Origin: Blastomonas sp.
GTDB taxonomy: Bacteria > Pseudomonadota > Alphaproteobacteria > Sphingomonadales > Sphingomonadaceae
Assembly: GCF_030373265.1 (NCBI RefSeq)
Contig: NZ_JAUCZC010000016.1
Span: forward strand, 1 to 64,000
DNA length: 64,000 nucleotides
Direction: 5' to 3'
Shown: positions 1 to 8,345 of the stretch, in pieces
Layout of the letters: each line of letters starts with the position of its first letter
How positions within the stretch are numbered: the stretch's first letter is position 1
Program-made: the position numbers and the translations under genes
The notes under the pieces: generated by a model
Seen by the model: only the letters and a program-made list of their open reading frames with translations
Database searches by the model: none
What the model was told of the DNA's origin: nothing

Positions 1-142
1 CAGCAAGACTTGTAATTCATTTTTTTTGGCGTCACTATCTGCCGCTCGCAAAAGCGCGGCGCTGCCGTTAAGGCGTAGGCCCATGGCCGACCACCCACCC
101 CGATCTGCTCTCGATAAAAAGGCGCAAGGCAAGACGCCCAAA

Positions 143-877
143 ATGCGTGTTGACCAATTGCTGGTCGAGCGCGGACTGGTGGAAAGCCGCGCGCGGGCGC
201 AGGCGCTGATTCTCGCCGGGCTGGTGTTCGCCGGAGAGCGAAAGGTCGCCAAGGCGGGCGAAACGCTGCCGGCAGATGCGCCGCTGGATGTGCGCGGGCG
301 CGACCATCCCTGGGTGTCACGCGGCGGAATCAAGCTGGCGCATGCGCTCGATCATTTCGGGATCGACGTTACGGACATGACCGCGATCGATGTCGGCTCG
401 TCCACCGGCGGTTTCACCGACGTGCTGCTGACGCGCGGCGCGGGCCATGTCTTCGCGGTGGACAGCGGAACCAACCAGCTGGCGTGGAAGCTGCGGCAGG
501 ATCCGCGCGTCACGGTGCACGAACAGACCAGCGCGCGCATCCTGACCGACGCGCATATCACGCAGGCCATAGATATCGTGGTGTGCGATGCCAGCTTCAT
601 CGCGCTCGACAAGGTGCTGCCGGTGCCGATGGCGTTTGCAAAGCCCGGCGCTTGGCTGGCCGCGTTGATCAAGCCGCAGTTCGAGGTCGGTCGCGACCAG
701 ATCGGCAAGGGCGGGGTGGTCCGTGATCCCGCGCTGCATTCGGCGGTGTGCGATCGGGTCATGCAGTGGCTCGAAAGCATCGACTGGCCCGTTACCGGCC
801 TGACTCAAAGCCCGATTACCGGTCCCAGCGGCAATGTCGAATTTCTGGTCGTCGCGCAAAAGGGGCGCAGCTGCTGA
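143..877 (+). CDS. tlyA: TlyA family rRNA (cytidine-2'-O)-methyltransferase / hemolysin A family
   Basis: N-terminal S4-like MRVDQLLVERGLVESRARAQALILAGLV followed by FtsJ-like AIDVGSSTGGFTDVLL; upstream in-frame starts at 83 and 26 also possible. Confidence 0.88.
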   Translation: MRVDQLLVERGLVESRARAQALILAGLVFAGERKVAKAGETLPADAPLDVRGRDHPWVSRGGIKLAHALDHFGIDVTDMTAIDVGSSTGGFTDVLLTRGAGHVFAVDSGTNQLAWKLRQDPRVTVHEQTSARILTDAHITQAIDIVVCDASFIALDKVLPVPMAFAKPGAWLAALIKPQFEVGRDQIGKGGVVRDPALHSAVCDRVMQWLESIDWPVTGLTQSPITGPSGNVEFLVVAQKGRSC

Positions 878-983
878 CCCGAAGCGGTACGATTTTCCAT
901 GCTAAACCCCGCTGGCGCGGCTCGAACGAATCCGATATGCGAGTGCAGTCAAGTGCCCGGAAATGGCTGGAGAATTCGCGTCG

Positions 984-1553
984 ATGAATGAAATCGCTTC
1001 GCCCATGCAGCTTCGTCTCAGCTTTCTGCGCTGGGCCTTGTTGTTCGTTCCGCTGGTCGTTCTGCTCGGCTTCGGTGTCAGCGATTTTTCCGGATCGGGG
1101 GAGGATAACCGCTGGTTCCAGGCGCTTCAGAAGCCCGATGCGCAGCCGCCGGGCTGGGCATTCGGCGCAGCCTGGTCGGTCCTGTATGTCATGATGGGTC
1201 TGGCGGTCACCGTTGTGGTCACCGCGCGCGGGGCGCGGCTGCGCGGTGTCGCGGTGCTGCTGTTCTTTATCCAGCTCGCGCTCAATCTGTCCTGGCCGAT
1301 CGTGTTCTTCGCGATGCACCAGGTCACGCTGGCATTCTATTTGCTGGTCGCAGTGTTCGGCGCTGCGTTCATCACCACCATCGTGTTTGGCCGCGTCAGG
1401 TCGCTCGCGGCGTGGCTGATGGTGCCATATCTGGCATGGCTGTGTTTTGCAGCGGTGCTGAACAAGCAGATCGATACGCTGAACCCCAATGCCGAAACTC
1501 TGGTGGTCCCGCGCGACGCCCAGCGCATTCAGCTCGCCCCGCCTGCGCCCTGA
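984..1553 (+). CDS. TspO/MBR family tryptophan-rich sensory protein
   Basis: WFQALQKPDAQPPGWAFGAAWSVLYVMMG motif and five hydrophobic segments; upstream start at 963 possible. Confidence 0.85.
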   Translation: MNEIASPMQLRLSFLRWALLFVPLVVLLGFGVSDFSGSGEDNRWFQALQKPDAQPPGWAFGAAWSVLYVMMGLAVTVVVTARGARLRGVAVLLFFIQLALNLSWPIVFFAMHQVTLAFYLLVAVFGAAFITTIVFGRVRSLAAWLMVPYLAWLCFAAVLNKQIDTLNPNAETLVVPRDAQRIQLAPPAP

Positions 1554-1637
1554 TCACGGCAATAGCGCTTGCGGTTGGTGGCCGTGCAACCCACATGCTA
1601 TGGCATCACAATTAGCATCAGGCGCCCAGCGCCTGAG

Positions 1638-1919
1638 ATGGAGATACTGATGCAGAACAAATCCGAATTTGGCGGCGACTTCGCAAAGTTCATCAATGGC
1701 CTGGCCGGAACCGTGGCCGGGATGAGCCGTGAAGCTGGCGAGAGCGCGCGCGAGCGGACCCGCGAATGGATTGCGGGAATGGATTTCGTCAGCCGCGAGG
1801 AGTTCGATGCGGTAAAGGAAATGGCCAGCAAAGCGCGCGAAGAGAGCGAAACGCTCAAGGCGCGGCTGGAGGCTCTGGAAGCCAAGTTGGCTGGCCAGAG
1901 CGCAGGCCCTGCGGCCTGA
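1638..1919 (+). CDS. UbiK/BMFP (YqiC-like) family accessory factor
   Basis: Small protein with C-terminal coiled coil FVSREEFDAVKEMASKAREESETLKARLEALEAKL typical of BMFP/UbiK; start approximate. Confidence 0.65.
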   Translation: MEILMQNKSEFGGDFAKFINGLAGTVAGMSREAGESARERTREWIAGMDFVSREEFDAVKEMASKAREESETLKARLEALEAKLAGQSAGPAA

Positions 1920-2060
1920 GCCTGGCTTAACCGTTCGTTATCCACAGTTTTTGAACAGACTTCGCCACATCACGCGCTCCGACGGTGTGCGTAGCCATTG
2001 CGTGCAACGGCGCATGGCGGCAATTTGAAGCCGCGCCACCGGGCGCGAAAGGAAATTCAT

Positions 2061-2564
2061 TTGAACGAACAGCAGCTTGATCTGGACCGGGAGGAAGCAG
2101 CTCCGGTGGACATGCTCGCCGCGCTGTTCGAGGCGCGCGGCTGGCCGTGCGAGATGGTGGGCGAGGACGAGCTGCTGACCGAGGTCAAGGGCAGCTGGAC
2201 CAGCTATCAGCTGCGCGCGATCTGGCGGCATGAGGACAATGTCTTGCAATTGCTGGCGATGCCCGACATTCGCGTCCCCGACGACAAGTTTGCGGTCATC
2301 TGTGAGGCGTTGGCGCTGATCAACGAGCAGCTGTGGCTGGGGCATTTCGATATCTGGTCGAACAGCGGCGTGGTGCTGTATCGCAACGGCATGATGCTGG
2401 GCAGCGACGCGATGCTGGGGCTCGACCAGGCGCAGCTCGCGGTCGAGGCCGCGATCGACGAATGCGACCGTTTCTATCCAGTGTTCCAGTTCATCCTGTG
2501 GGGCGACAAGACCCCGCAGGAAGCGTTGGCAGCAGCGCTGATCGATACGCAGGGCGAGGCTTGA
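2061..2564 (+). CDS. YbjN domain-containing protein
   Basis: ALFEARGWPCEMVGEDELLTEVKGSWTSYQLRAIWRHEDNVLQLLAMPDI resembles the YbjN family; TTG start inferred, longer ORF starts at 1998. Confidence 0.7.
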   Translation: MNEQQLDLDREEAAPVDMLAALFEARGWPCEMVGEDELLTEVKGSWTSYQLRAIWRHEDNVLQLLAMPDIRVPDDKFAVICEALALINEQLWLGHFDIWSNSGVVLYRNGMMLGSDAMLGLDQAQLAVEAAIDECDRFYPVFQFILWGDKTPQEALAAALIDTQGEA

Positions 2565-2595
2565 GGTTTTAGCGGCATAGCCACCTCAGCCGCGT

Positions 2596-2661
2596 TCCCG
2601 AGCGAAGTCGAGGGACGCGATCGTAACCGTTGGCGCGCACGTCCCTCGACTTCGCTCGGGA
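2596..2661. repeat. Inverted repeat, 22-bp arms TCCCGAGCGAAGTCGAGGGACG / CGTCCCTCGACTTCGCTCGGGA
   Basis: Arms at 2596-2617 and 2640-2661 are perfect reverse complements; same 22-mer recurs at 60104-60125 and 60206-60227. Confidence 0.95.
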
Positions 2662-2676
2662 CAAACGGAGGTTTTC

Positions 2677-3480
2677 GTGTCGGGCATATTCCCCCAATCG
2701 CTGCTGGTCATCGGCTCGGGCAACATGGCTGGCGCGATGCTGCGGGGATGGTTTGCGCGCGGACTTGAGCCGGCCACCGTCACCGTCGTCGATCCATCAC
2801 CGCGGGATCTTCCAGAAGGCGTGCGCCACCTCACCACGATCGATTCGAGCATCGCTGCCCCCGAATGGCTGTTGCTGGGCATCAAGCCGCAGATGCTGGC
2901 CGATGTCGCGCCGAAGCTGGCGTCGCTCGATCTGTCAGGAGCCCTGCTGGTGTCGATGCTGGCAGGGGTTGAGATCACGGGGCTCCGCAAGGCGGTGCCG
3001 GGTGCGCGTACCATCGCGCGGATCATGCCGAACATGGCGATCGGGATCGGCCAGTCGGTTACCGCGCTGTACGCCGAACCATTGGAGCCTGCCGAGCATC
3101 GGCGGCTCGAATCCTTGTTCGCGATGCTGGGCACCGCCGAATGGCTGACCGATGAATCGCAGATGCATCTGGTGACCGCGCTGAGTGGCTCCGGCCCGGC
3201 CTATCTGTTCCGTTTCATCGATGCGCTTAGCAAAGGCGCAGTTGCGATGGGCATGCCTGCCGATCAGGCCGCACGTTTTGCGCTCGGCATGGTGCGGGGA
3301 TCGGCGGACCTCGCGCAGCAGTCGCCCGAAACGCCGGCGCAGCTTGCCGAGCGAGTCGCCAGCCCCGGCGGCACCACCCGCGCCGCGCTCAACGTGTTCG
3401 ACGCCGATGATGCACTCGACAGGCTGGTGGCCGACGCGATGGCGGCGGCTGCCCGGCGCAGCGTCGAACTGGGTCAGTAG
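2677..3480 (+). CDS. proC: Pyrroline-5-carboxylate reductase
   Basis: LLVIGSGNMAGAMLRGW and C-terminal ALSGSGPAYLFRFIDAL...VASPGGTTRAALNVFD; GTG start preceded by GGAGG. Confidence 0.93.
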   Translation: MSGIFPQSLLVIGSGNMAGAMLRGWFARGLEPATVTVVDPSPRDLPEGVRHLTTIDSSIAAPEWLLLGIKPQMLADVAPKLASLDLSGALLVSMLAGVEITGLRKAVPGARTIARIMPNMAIGIGQSVTALYAEPLEPAEHRRLESLFAMLGTAEWLTDESQMHLVTALSGSGPAYLFRFIDALSKGAVAMGMPADQAARFALGMVRGSADLAQQSPETPAQLAERVASPGGTTRAALNVFDADDALDRLVADAMAAAARRSVELGQ

Positions 3481-3989
3481 CTTCCCGGCTGCGCGCGATA
3501 CCAGACCATCGCATCAGCCTGGGTTGCCAGCACGAACGGCGCCTTGCCCTCGATATAATCTACAGATCCCGTCACAAGCTGTTGCTTGAGCGCTGAATAT
3601 CGCTCGGCGATATCCGGATGCGCGCGCAGGAAATCGCGGAACGCCAGATGCCGTTCTATGTCCGGGGAGTCTGCTGCAAAGCTGTGCAGATGATGAGTGC
3701 GGCGGCCTGCGGCGTCATCCTTGCGGAAATAGCGCCGGCCCTCGATGCCGTATTCGCCCATCGCCTCATAGCCCAGCCTGACCAGCGCCGGGGCGGCGGC
3801 ATCGAGCGCCTCCACTGACGGCGCCACCGCCAGCATGTCGATCACCGGCTTGGCGTGGATGCCGGGAATGGATGTGCTGCCGATATGGTGGAGCGTGATG
3901 AGGTGTGGGCCCATGGCGGAACGGATGGCCTTGCGTTCCGCCCGAGAGTCATCGGTCCATAAAGGGTTATGGGCAACTATTTCGACCAT
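3474..3989 (-). CDS. GrpB family protein (nucleotidyltransferase-like)
   Basis: HHIGSTSIPGIHAKPVIDMLAV motif characteristic of GrpB. Confidence 0.85.
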   Translation of the reverse strand: MVEIVAHNPLWTDDSRAERKAIRSAMGPHLITLHHIGSTSIPGIHAKPVIDMLAVAPSVEALDAAAPALVRLGYEAMGEYGIEGRRYFRKDDAAGRRTHHLHSFAADSPDIERHLAFRDFLRAHPDIAERYSALKQQLVTGSVDYIEGKAPFVLATQADAMVWYRAQPGSY

Positions 3990-4008
3990 GGCTCAACTGC
4001 TGGCGGGG

Positions 4009-4878
4009 TCAATCGCAGGGCAGCTCGTAGAATGTGCTGATCTTTTCCCAGGCCTCGTCGGCGGTTTCAACGAAATGGAACAGACCTAGATTGCTAGGCG
4101 AGATCACGCCTTCCTCGGCCAGTGCCTCGAAATTGACCACACGGTTCCAGAATTCGCGGCCGAACAGCATGATCGGAATGGCCTCCATCTTGCCGGTCTG
4201 GATCAGCGTGAGCAGTTCGAAGAACTCGTCGAACGTGCCGAACCCGCCGGGGAACACCGCCACCGCGCGGGCGCGCAGCAGAAAGTGCATCTTGCGCAGC
4301 GCGAAATAGTGGAACTGGAACGACAAATGCGGGGTCACATAGCGGTTGGGCGCCTGTTCGTGCGGCAGCACGATGTTGAGGCCGACAGAATCCATGCCGA
4401 CATCGGCAGCGCCGCGGTTGGCGGCTTCCATGATCGACGGGCCGCCGCCCGAGCAGACGACGAACTGGCGCTTGCCGTCCTCTTCCACGCCGCATTCGCT
4501 GGCGAGCTGGGCCAGCCGGCGCGCCTCGTCATAATATTTGGCCTTGGCGACCAGCCTTTCGGCCACCGTTTTCTCCTCCGGCGTCCGTGCGGCTTCGACC
4601 AGCCCTTCGGTTTTGTCGGGCGAGGGGATGCGCGCCGAGCCGTAGATCACCAATGTCGATCCGATGCCGGCTTCTTCCAGCAGCATCTCGGTCTTGAGCA
4701 GTTCGAGCTGAAAGCGCACCGGGCGCAGTTCCTGCCGCAGCAGGAAGTCGGTGTCGCCAAAGGCCAGCCGATAGGCCGGGTCCTGGGTCTGGGGGGTATC
4801 GTGGACCGCAGCTTCGGCGGTACGGGCGTCTTCGGCAGCTTGGCGAAAACGCGGCTCGGTCAGGTCTTTTTTGGTCAT
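4009..4878 (-). CDS. LOG family / TIGR00730 Rossmann-fold protein
   Basis: VVCSGGGPSIMEAANRGAADVG and AVFPGGFGTFDEFFELLTLIQTGK (PGGxGTxxE motif). Confidence 0.9.
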   Translation of the reverse strand: MTKKDLTEPRFRQAAEDARTAEAAVHDTPQTQDPAYRLAFGDTDFLLRQELRPVRFQLELLKTEMLLEEAGIGSTLVIYGSARIPSPDKTEGLVEAARTPEEKTVAERLVAKAKYYDEARRLAQLASECGVEEDGKRQFVVCSGGGPSIMEAANRGAADVGMDSVGLNIVLPHEQAPNRYVTPHLSFQFHYFALRKMHFLLRARAVAVFPGGFGTFDEFFELLTLIQTGKMEAIPIMLFGREFWNRVVNFEALAEEGVISPSNLGLFHFVETADEAWEKISTFYELPCD

Positions 4879-4903
4879 CGTCCGCAATTAAGGGGCCAAG
4901 CGG

Positions 4904-5602
4904 TTATCGGCAATAGCCTTGGCCGCTCATATCGACATGCAAATGGTCACGATGCGCCGCGTTATAGTCGGGTCCCAGCACTGTGCCGAAACGCTTGCAG
5001 GCGCTGGCGTGGATAGTGCGCAGAAAGGCCCGCTCCTGGTTGCTTCCGTTCCATCCCTGCTTGACGGTTATACGGCGCCCATCGGCAAGCACGAACGCGG
5101 CGATATCGATCGCGTTGGCGTGGGCGTGCTGCGACAGCTTGACCGAGCCCGCAATGTTGCGGCAGGCATAGCTGCCCATGGTCTCGATCCTGACGAGCGG
5201 GCTTCCGAGCGTCTGCTCGGCGGCGCGCGCGATGCCGAACTGAGCCCAGCCGGCAAAGCGCTGCGCGAGTTCGCAGCGCACCGGCCCGATGTTGCTGATC
5301 GCCAGCTCGTTGGCGCCGCGTTGTGCATCGGTGAGCGATATCGTCGACAGGCGGACGCTGCCGAGCTGCGAACATCCTGCTCCGAACGTCTGGTCGGGGA
5401 CGGGGGTAAAGCGCACCTGCGCCTGGGTCAGGGCGGCGATGCACTGGCGGGTTTCGGTGCGCGATGGAGCGGGAAGCGCGGCAGGCGCGCTGGCCGTTGC
5501 AGGTCGCGACACCGGCGCACGGGACAGCACCCGCCCCTCGGGCAACACGCTGCAGCCGGAGATCAGCACCGAGAGCGCAGCGACCAGCGCCATGCGCTGC
5601 AT
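4904..5602 (-). CDS. Extensin-family protein, probable lipoprotein
   Basis: C-terminal extensin-like region (ANAIDIAAFVLADGRRITVKQGW...AHRDHLHVDM); start set at MQRMALVAALSVLISGC giving a lipobox; ORF is open to 5827. Confidence 0.8.
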   Translation of the reverse strand: MQRMALVAALSVLISGCSVLPEGRVLSRAPVSRPATASAPAALPAPSRTETRQCIAALTQAQVRFTPVPDQTFGAGCSQLGSVRLSTISLTDAQRGANELAISNIGPVRCELAQRFAGWAQFGIARAAEQTLGSPLVRIETMGSYACRNIAGSVKLSQHAHANAIDIAAFVLADGRRITVKQGWNGSNQERAFLRTIHASACKRFGTVLGPDYNAAHRDHLHVDMSGQGYCR

Positions 5603-5976
5603 TTCGGGCGAGCCGGGGCTCGCATGGAAGCGAGGATCAGCCTTGCGGGTTTCGCAGCGATGGCGCCGTACACGACTGGTCGCGGCGAGGTGGGGCTGGG
5701 CCAAGGCAGCAAAAGCGACGGCGGGCGACACGGCATCGGCAGGCATGCTGCCAGCGATATCCACAGCCGAACCCGGCAGCGGACTGGCCGCCAGAGGATT
5801 GCTGTCAGGAAGAGCGCTACGGGTCATGAGATGCTATTACGACATGAACTTTAACCCTGCCGTGCCGACTATGGTTAACGGGCGGGTAGGGATTGAAACC
5901 ATGGCATTGCGCCGGGTTGGCGAGAGGTTTAGCCAGAAGCCAGGCTGTGTTCTGCCTGCAATCACAAAGGCCTGCA

Positions 5977-6582
5977 ATGTTGCGCATCCTGAAAAACCCC
6001 CGTCTCATCTGGCTTGTCCTGGCGATACCCGGGATTGCCATGGTGGCCGGATTCGTCCGCGATCCGGTGACGGCGTTCGACCTTATCCATCCCAGCGGCG
6101 AGTATTCGGTGCGTCTGATGATTGTAGCGATGATGATATCGCCGCTGCGGGCTGTTCTGGGTCGGCGAAGCTGGCTCGATTGGCTGCTGGCGCACCGCCG
6201 CGCTCTGGGTGTTGCCGCCTTTGGGTATGGGGCGCTGCATCTGGCGTTCTATCTCTACGACATGGGCGACTGGGGCATGATCGCCGAAGAGGCAGTGATC
6301 TTCAGCATCTGGACGGGCTATGCCGCGATGCTGATCTTTGCGGCCATGGCGGCGACGAGCAATGCTGCCTCGCAGCGTATGCTCAAGGCCAATTGGAAAC
6401 GGCTGCAACGGCTGGTTTATCCCGCTGCGGTTCTGATTGCGCTGCACTGGCTTTATGTCGATGGGGAATGGGAGGCCATGCTAGCCCATTTTGTTCCACT
6501 GCTCGTCCTGGAAATCATTCGAGTGGTCCTTATGTTAAAGCGGCGTTCAGCGCGACGTGCCAAACACGCGATGGTCAATTGA
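5977..6582 (+). CDS. Ferric reductase-like transmembrane protein (MsrQ/YedZ-like)
   Basis: Multi-TM protein with PSGEYSVRLMIVAMMISPLRAVLGRRSWLDWLLAHRRALGVAAFGYGALHLAFYL. Confidence 0.75.
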   Translation: MLRILKNPRLIWLVLAIPGIAMVAGFVRDPVTAFDLIHPSGEYSVRLMIVAMMISPLRAVLGRRSWLDWLLAHRRALGVAAFGYGALHLAFYLYDMGDWGMIAEEAVIFSIWTGYAAMLIFAAMAATSNAASQRMLKANWKRLQRLVYPAAVLIALHWLYVDGEWEAMLAHFVPLLVLEIIRVVLMLKRRSARRAKHAMVN

Positions 6583-6598
6583 AGAAGAGGGTTTCACG

Positions 6599-6910
6599 AT
6601 GAAGTTTGGTCAAGCAATGCTGGCTGTGGCCGCGGCGACAGCGATGCAGTTTTCCGCTAGCCCGGCAGCGTTTGCCACGGGTAAGATGAAGTGCGACGCC
6701 GGCCCACAGTCAGGCTGGAAGAGCCGCACGGATCTCGAGTCTAAGCTCAAGAAAGACGGCTGGACGGTCAAGAAGTCCAAGGTCGATGGCGGCTGCTACG
6801 AAGTGTATGGCGTCACCCCCGAGGGCCAGAACGTCGAGGCCTATTTCCATCCGGTGACCATGGAAAAGCTGCTGGTGTCCCAGCGCGGCAAGGTAATTTT
6901 CAAGAAGTAA
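6599..6910 (+). CDS. PepSY domain-containing secreted protein
   Basis: Signal peptide plus LESKLKKDGWTVKKSKVDGGCYEVYGVTPEGQNVEAYFHPVTMEKL. Confidence 0.75.
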   Translation: MKFGQAMLAVAAATAMQFSASPAAFATGKMKCDAGPQSGWKSRTDLESKLKKDGWTVKKSKVDGGCYEVYGVTPEGQNVEAYFHPVTMEKLLVSQRGKVIFKK

Positions 6911-6917
6911 TTGGCGC

Positions 6918-6947
6918 GCCGTCCGTTGCATTGTTGCACCGGACGGC
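6918..6947 (+). terminator. Hairpin downstream of the PepSY gene (possible terminator)
   Basis: GCCGTCCG...CGGACGGC 8-bp stem 8 nt after stop codon; no clear U-tract. Confidence 0.45.
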
Positions 6948-6999
6948 GACCATTTGTACCCGTCCGCCGATTGGTGATTGCGCAAAACGCAAAACACCC

Positions 7000-7060
7000 T
7001 TAGGGCCGTCGACGGGCCACGCGGTCCCAACGCCGCGCGTGCTCTCTGTAAGGAGAGACT
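7000..7060 (+). promoter_or_regulatory. Candidate serC leader RNA with SD-sequestering hairpin
   Basis: Hairpin GGGCC-acgc-GGTCC followed by CTCTC-tgtaag-GAGAG containing the AGGAG Shine-Dalgarno immediately before serC ATG (7064); the alphaproteobacterial serC RNA motif is recalled, not searched. Confidence 0.4.
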
Positions 7061-7063
7061 GAC

Positions 7064-8221
7064 ATGACTGATACCGTTGGCGCGAGCACTGCCGTGCTCG
7101 CCAAAAAACCTGCTACTCTGCCTGCTCGGCCGTATTTTTCTTCCGGCCCCTGCGCCAAGCCTCCGGGCTGGACGCCACAGGCGCTCTCCACCGAATCACT
7201 CGGCCGCTCGCATCGGTCCAAGATCGGCAAGGCGCGGCTGCAGTATTGCATCGACCTGATGCGCGAACTGCTCAAGCTCCCCGAAACCCATCGTATCGGT
7301 ATCGTTCCGGGATCGGACACCGGTGCGTTTGAAATGGCGATGTGGACGATGCTCGGCGCGCGTCCGGTTACCGCAATGGCTTGGGAAAGCTTCGGCGAAG
7401 GCTGGGTCACCGATGCGGTAAAACAGCTCAAGCTCGATCCCACCATTGTGCGCGCGGACTACGGCCATGTGCCCGATCTGGCGGCGGTCGACTGGTCCAG
7501 CGATGTGCTGTTCACCTGGAACGGCACCACCTCTGGCGCACGCGTCCCCAATGGCGACTGGATCGCCGATGACCGCGAAGGCCTGAGCTTCGCCGATGCC
7601 ACCAGCGCGGTGTTCGCCTATGACATCCCTTGGGACAAGATCGACGTTGCCACCTTCAGCTGGCAGAAAGTACTCGGCGGCGAAGGCGCGCACGGCGTGC
7701 TGATCCTCGGCCCTCGCGCGGTCGAACGGCTCGAGACCTATACGCCTGAATGGCCGCTGCCCAAGGTGTTCCGCCTGGTTTCCAAGGGCAAGCTTGCCGA
7801 AGGCGTGTTCAAGGGCGAGACCATCAACACCCCTTCGATGCTTGCAGTCGAAGACGCGATCTTCGCGCTCGAATGGGGCAAGTCGGTCGGCGGTGCAGAC
7901 GGCATGATCGCGCGCAGCAACGCCAATGCGGCGGCCTTGGACGCGATCGTCCAGTCGCGGCCGTGGCTGGGTCACCTCGCGCCCGATCCGGCGACGCGTT
8001 CGACCACCAGCGTCTGCCTGACAGTCGAGGGTGCCGACGAAGCCTTTATCAAGGCGTTTGCCGGACTGCTCGAAAAGGAAGGCGCGGCCTTCGATATTGC
8101 GGGCTATCGCGATGCCCCTCCTGGGCTTCGCATCTGGTGCGGCGCCACGGTCGACACCGCCGATATCGAGGCGCTCGGGCCCTGGCTCGACTGGGCCTAC
8201 GCCGAGCTGACTTCCAAATAA
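7064..8221 (+). CDS. serC: Phosphoserine transaminase
   Basis: PYFSSGPCAKPPGW, TSAVFAYDIPWDKIDVATFSWQKVLGGEGAHG; followed by serA. Confidence 0.93.
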   Translation: MTDTVGASTAVLAKKPATLPARPYFSSGPCAKPPGWTPQALSTESLGRSHRSKIGKARLQYCIDLMRELLKLPETHRIGIVPGSDTGAFEMAMWTMLGARPVTAMAWESFGEGWVTDAVKQLKLDPTIVRADYGHVPDLAAVDWSSDVLFTWNGTTSGARVPNGDWIADDREGLSFADATSAVFAYDIPWDKIDVATFSWQKVLGGEGAHGVLILGPRAVERLETYTPEWPLPKVFRLVSKGKLAEGVFKGETINTPSMLAVEDAIFALEWGKSVGGADGMIARSNANAAALDAIVQSRPWLGHLAPDPATRSTTSVCLTVEGADEAFIKAFAGLLEKEGAAFDIAGYRDAPPGLRIWCGATVDTADIEALGPWLDWAYAELTSK

Positions 8222-8232
8222 TTGAACCGGTT

Positions 8233-8313
8233 TCCCCGCGAAGGCGGGGACCCATCTTCTGCGCGTGCACCAAGTGCGGCCGTCCGGAGATGGGCCCCTG
8301 CCTGCGCAGGGGA
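8233..8313. repeat. Intergenic palindromic element between serC and serA
   Basis: TCCCCGCGAAGGCGGGGA ... CCCCTGCCTGCGCAGGGG sub-hairpins, outer CCCATCT/AGATGGG arms. Confidence 0.8.
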
Positions 8314-8345
8314 CCGACACATCGTCCGACACAAGGAATCCCGAC

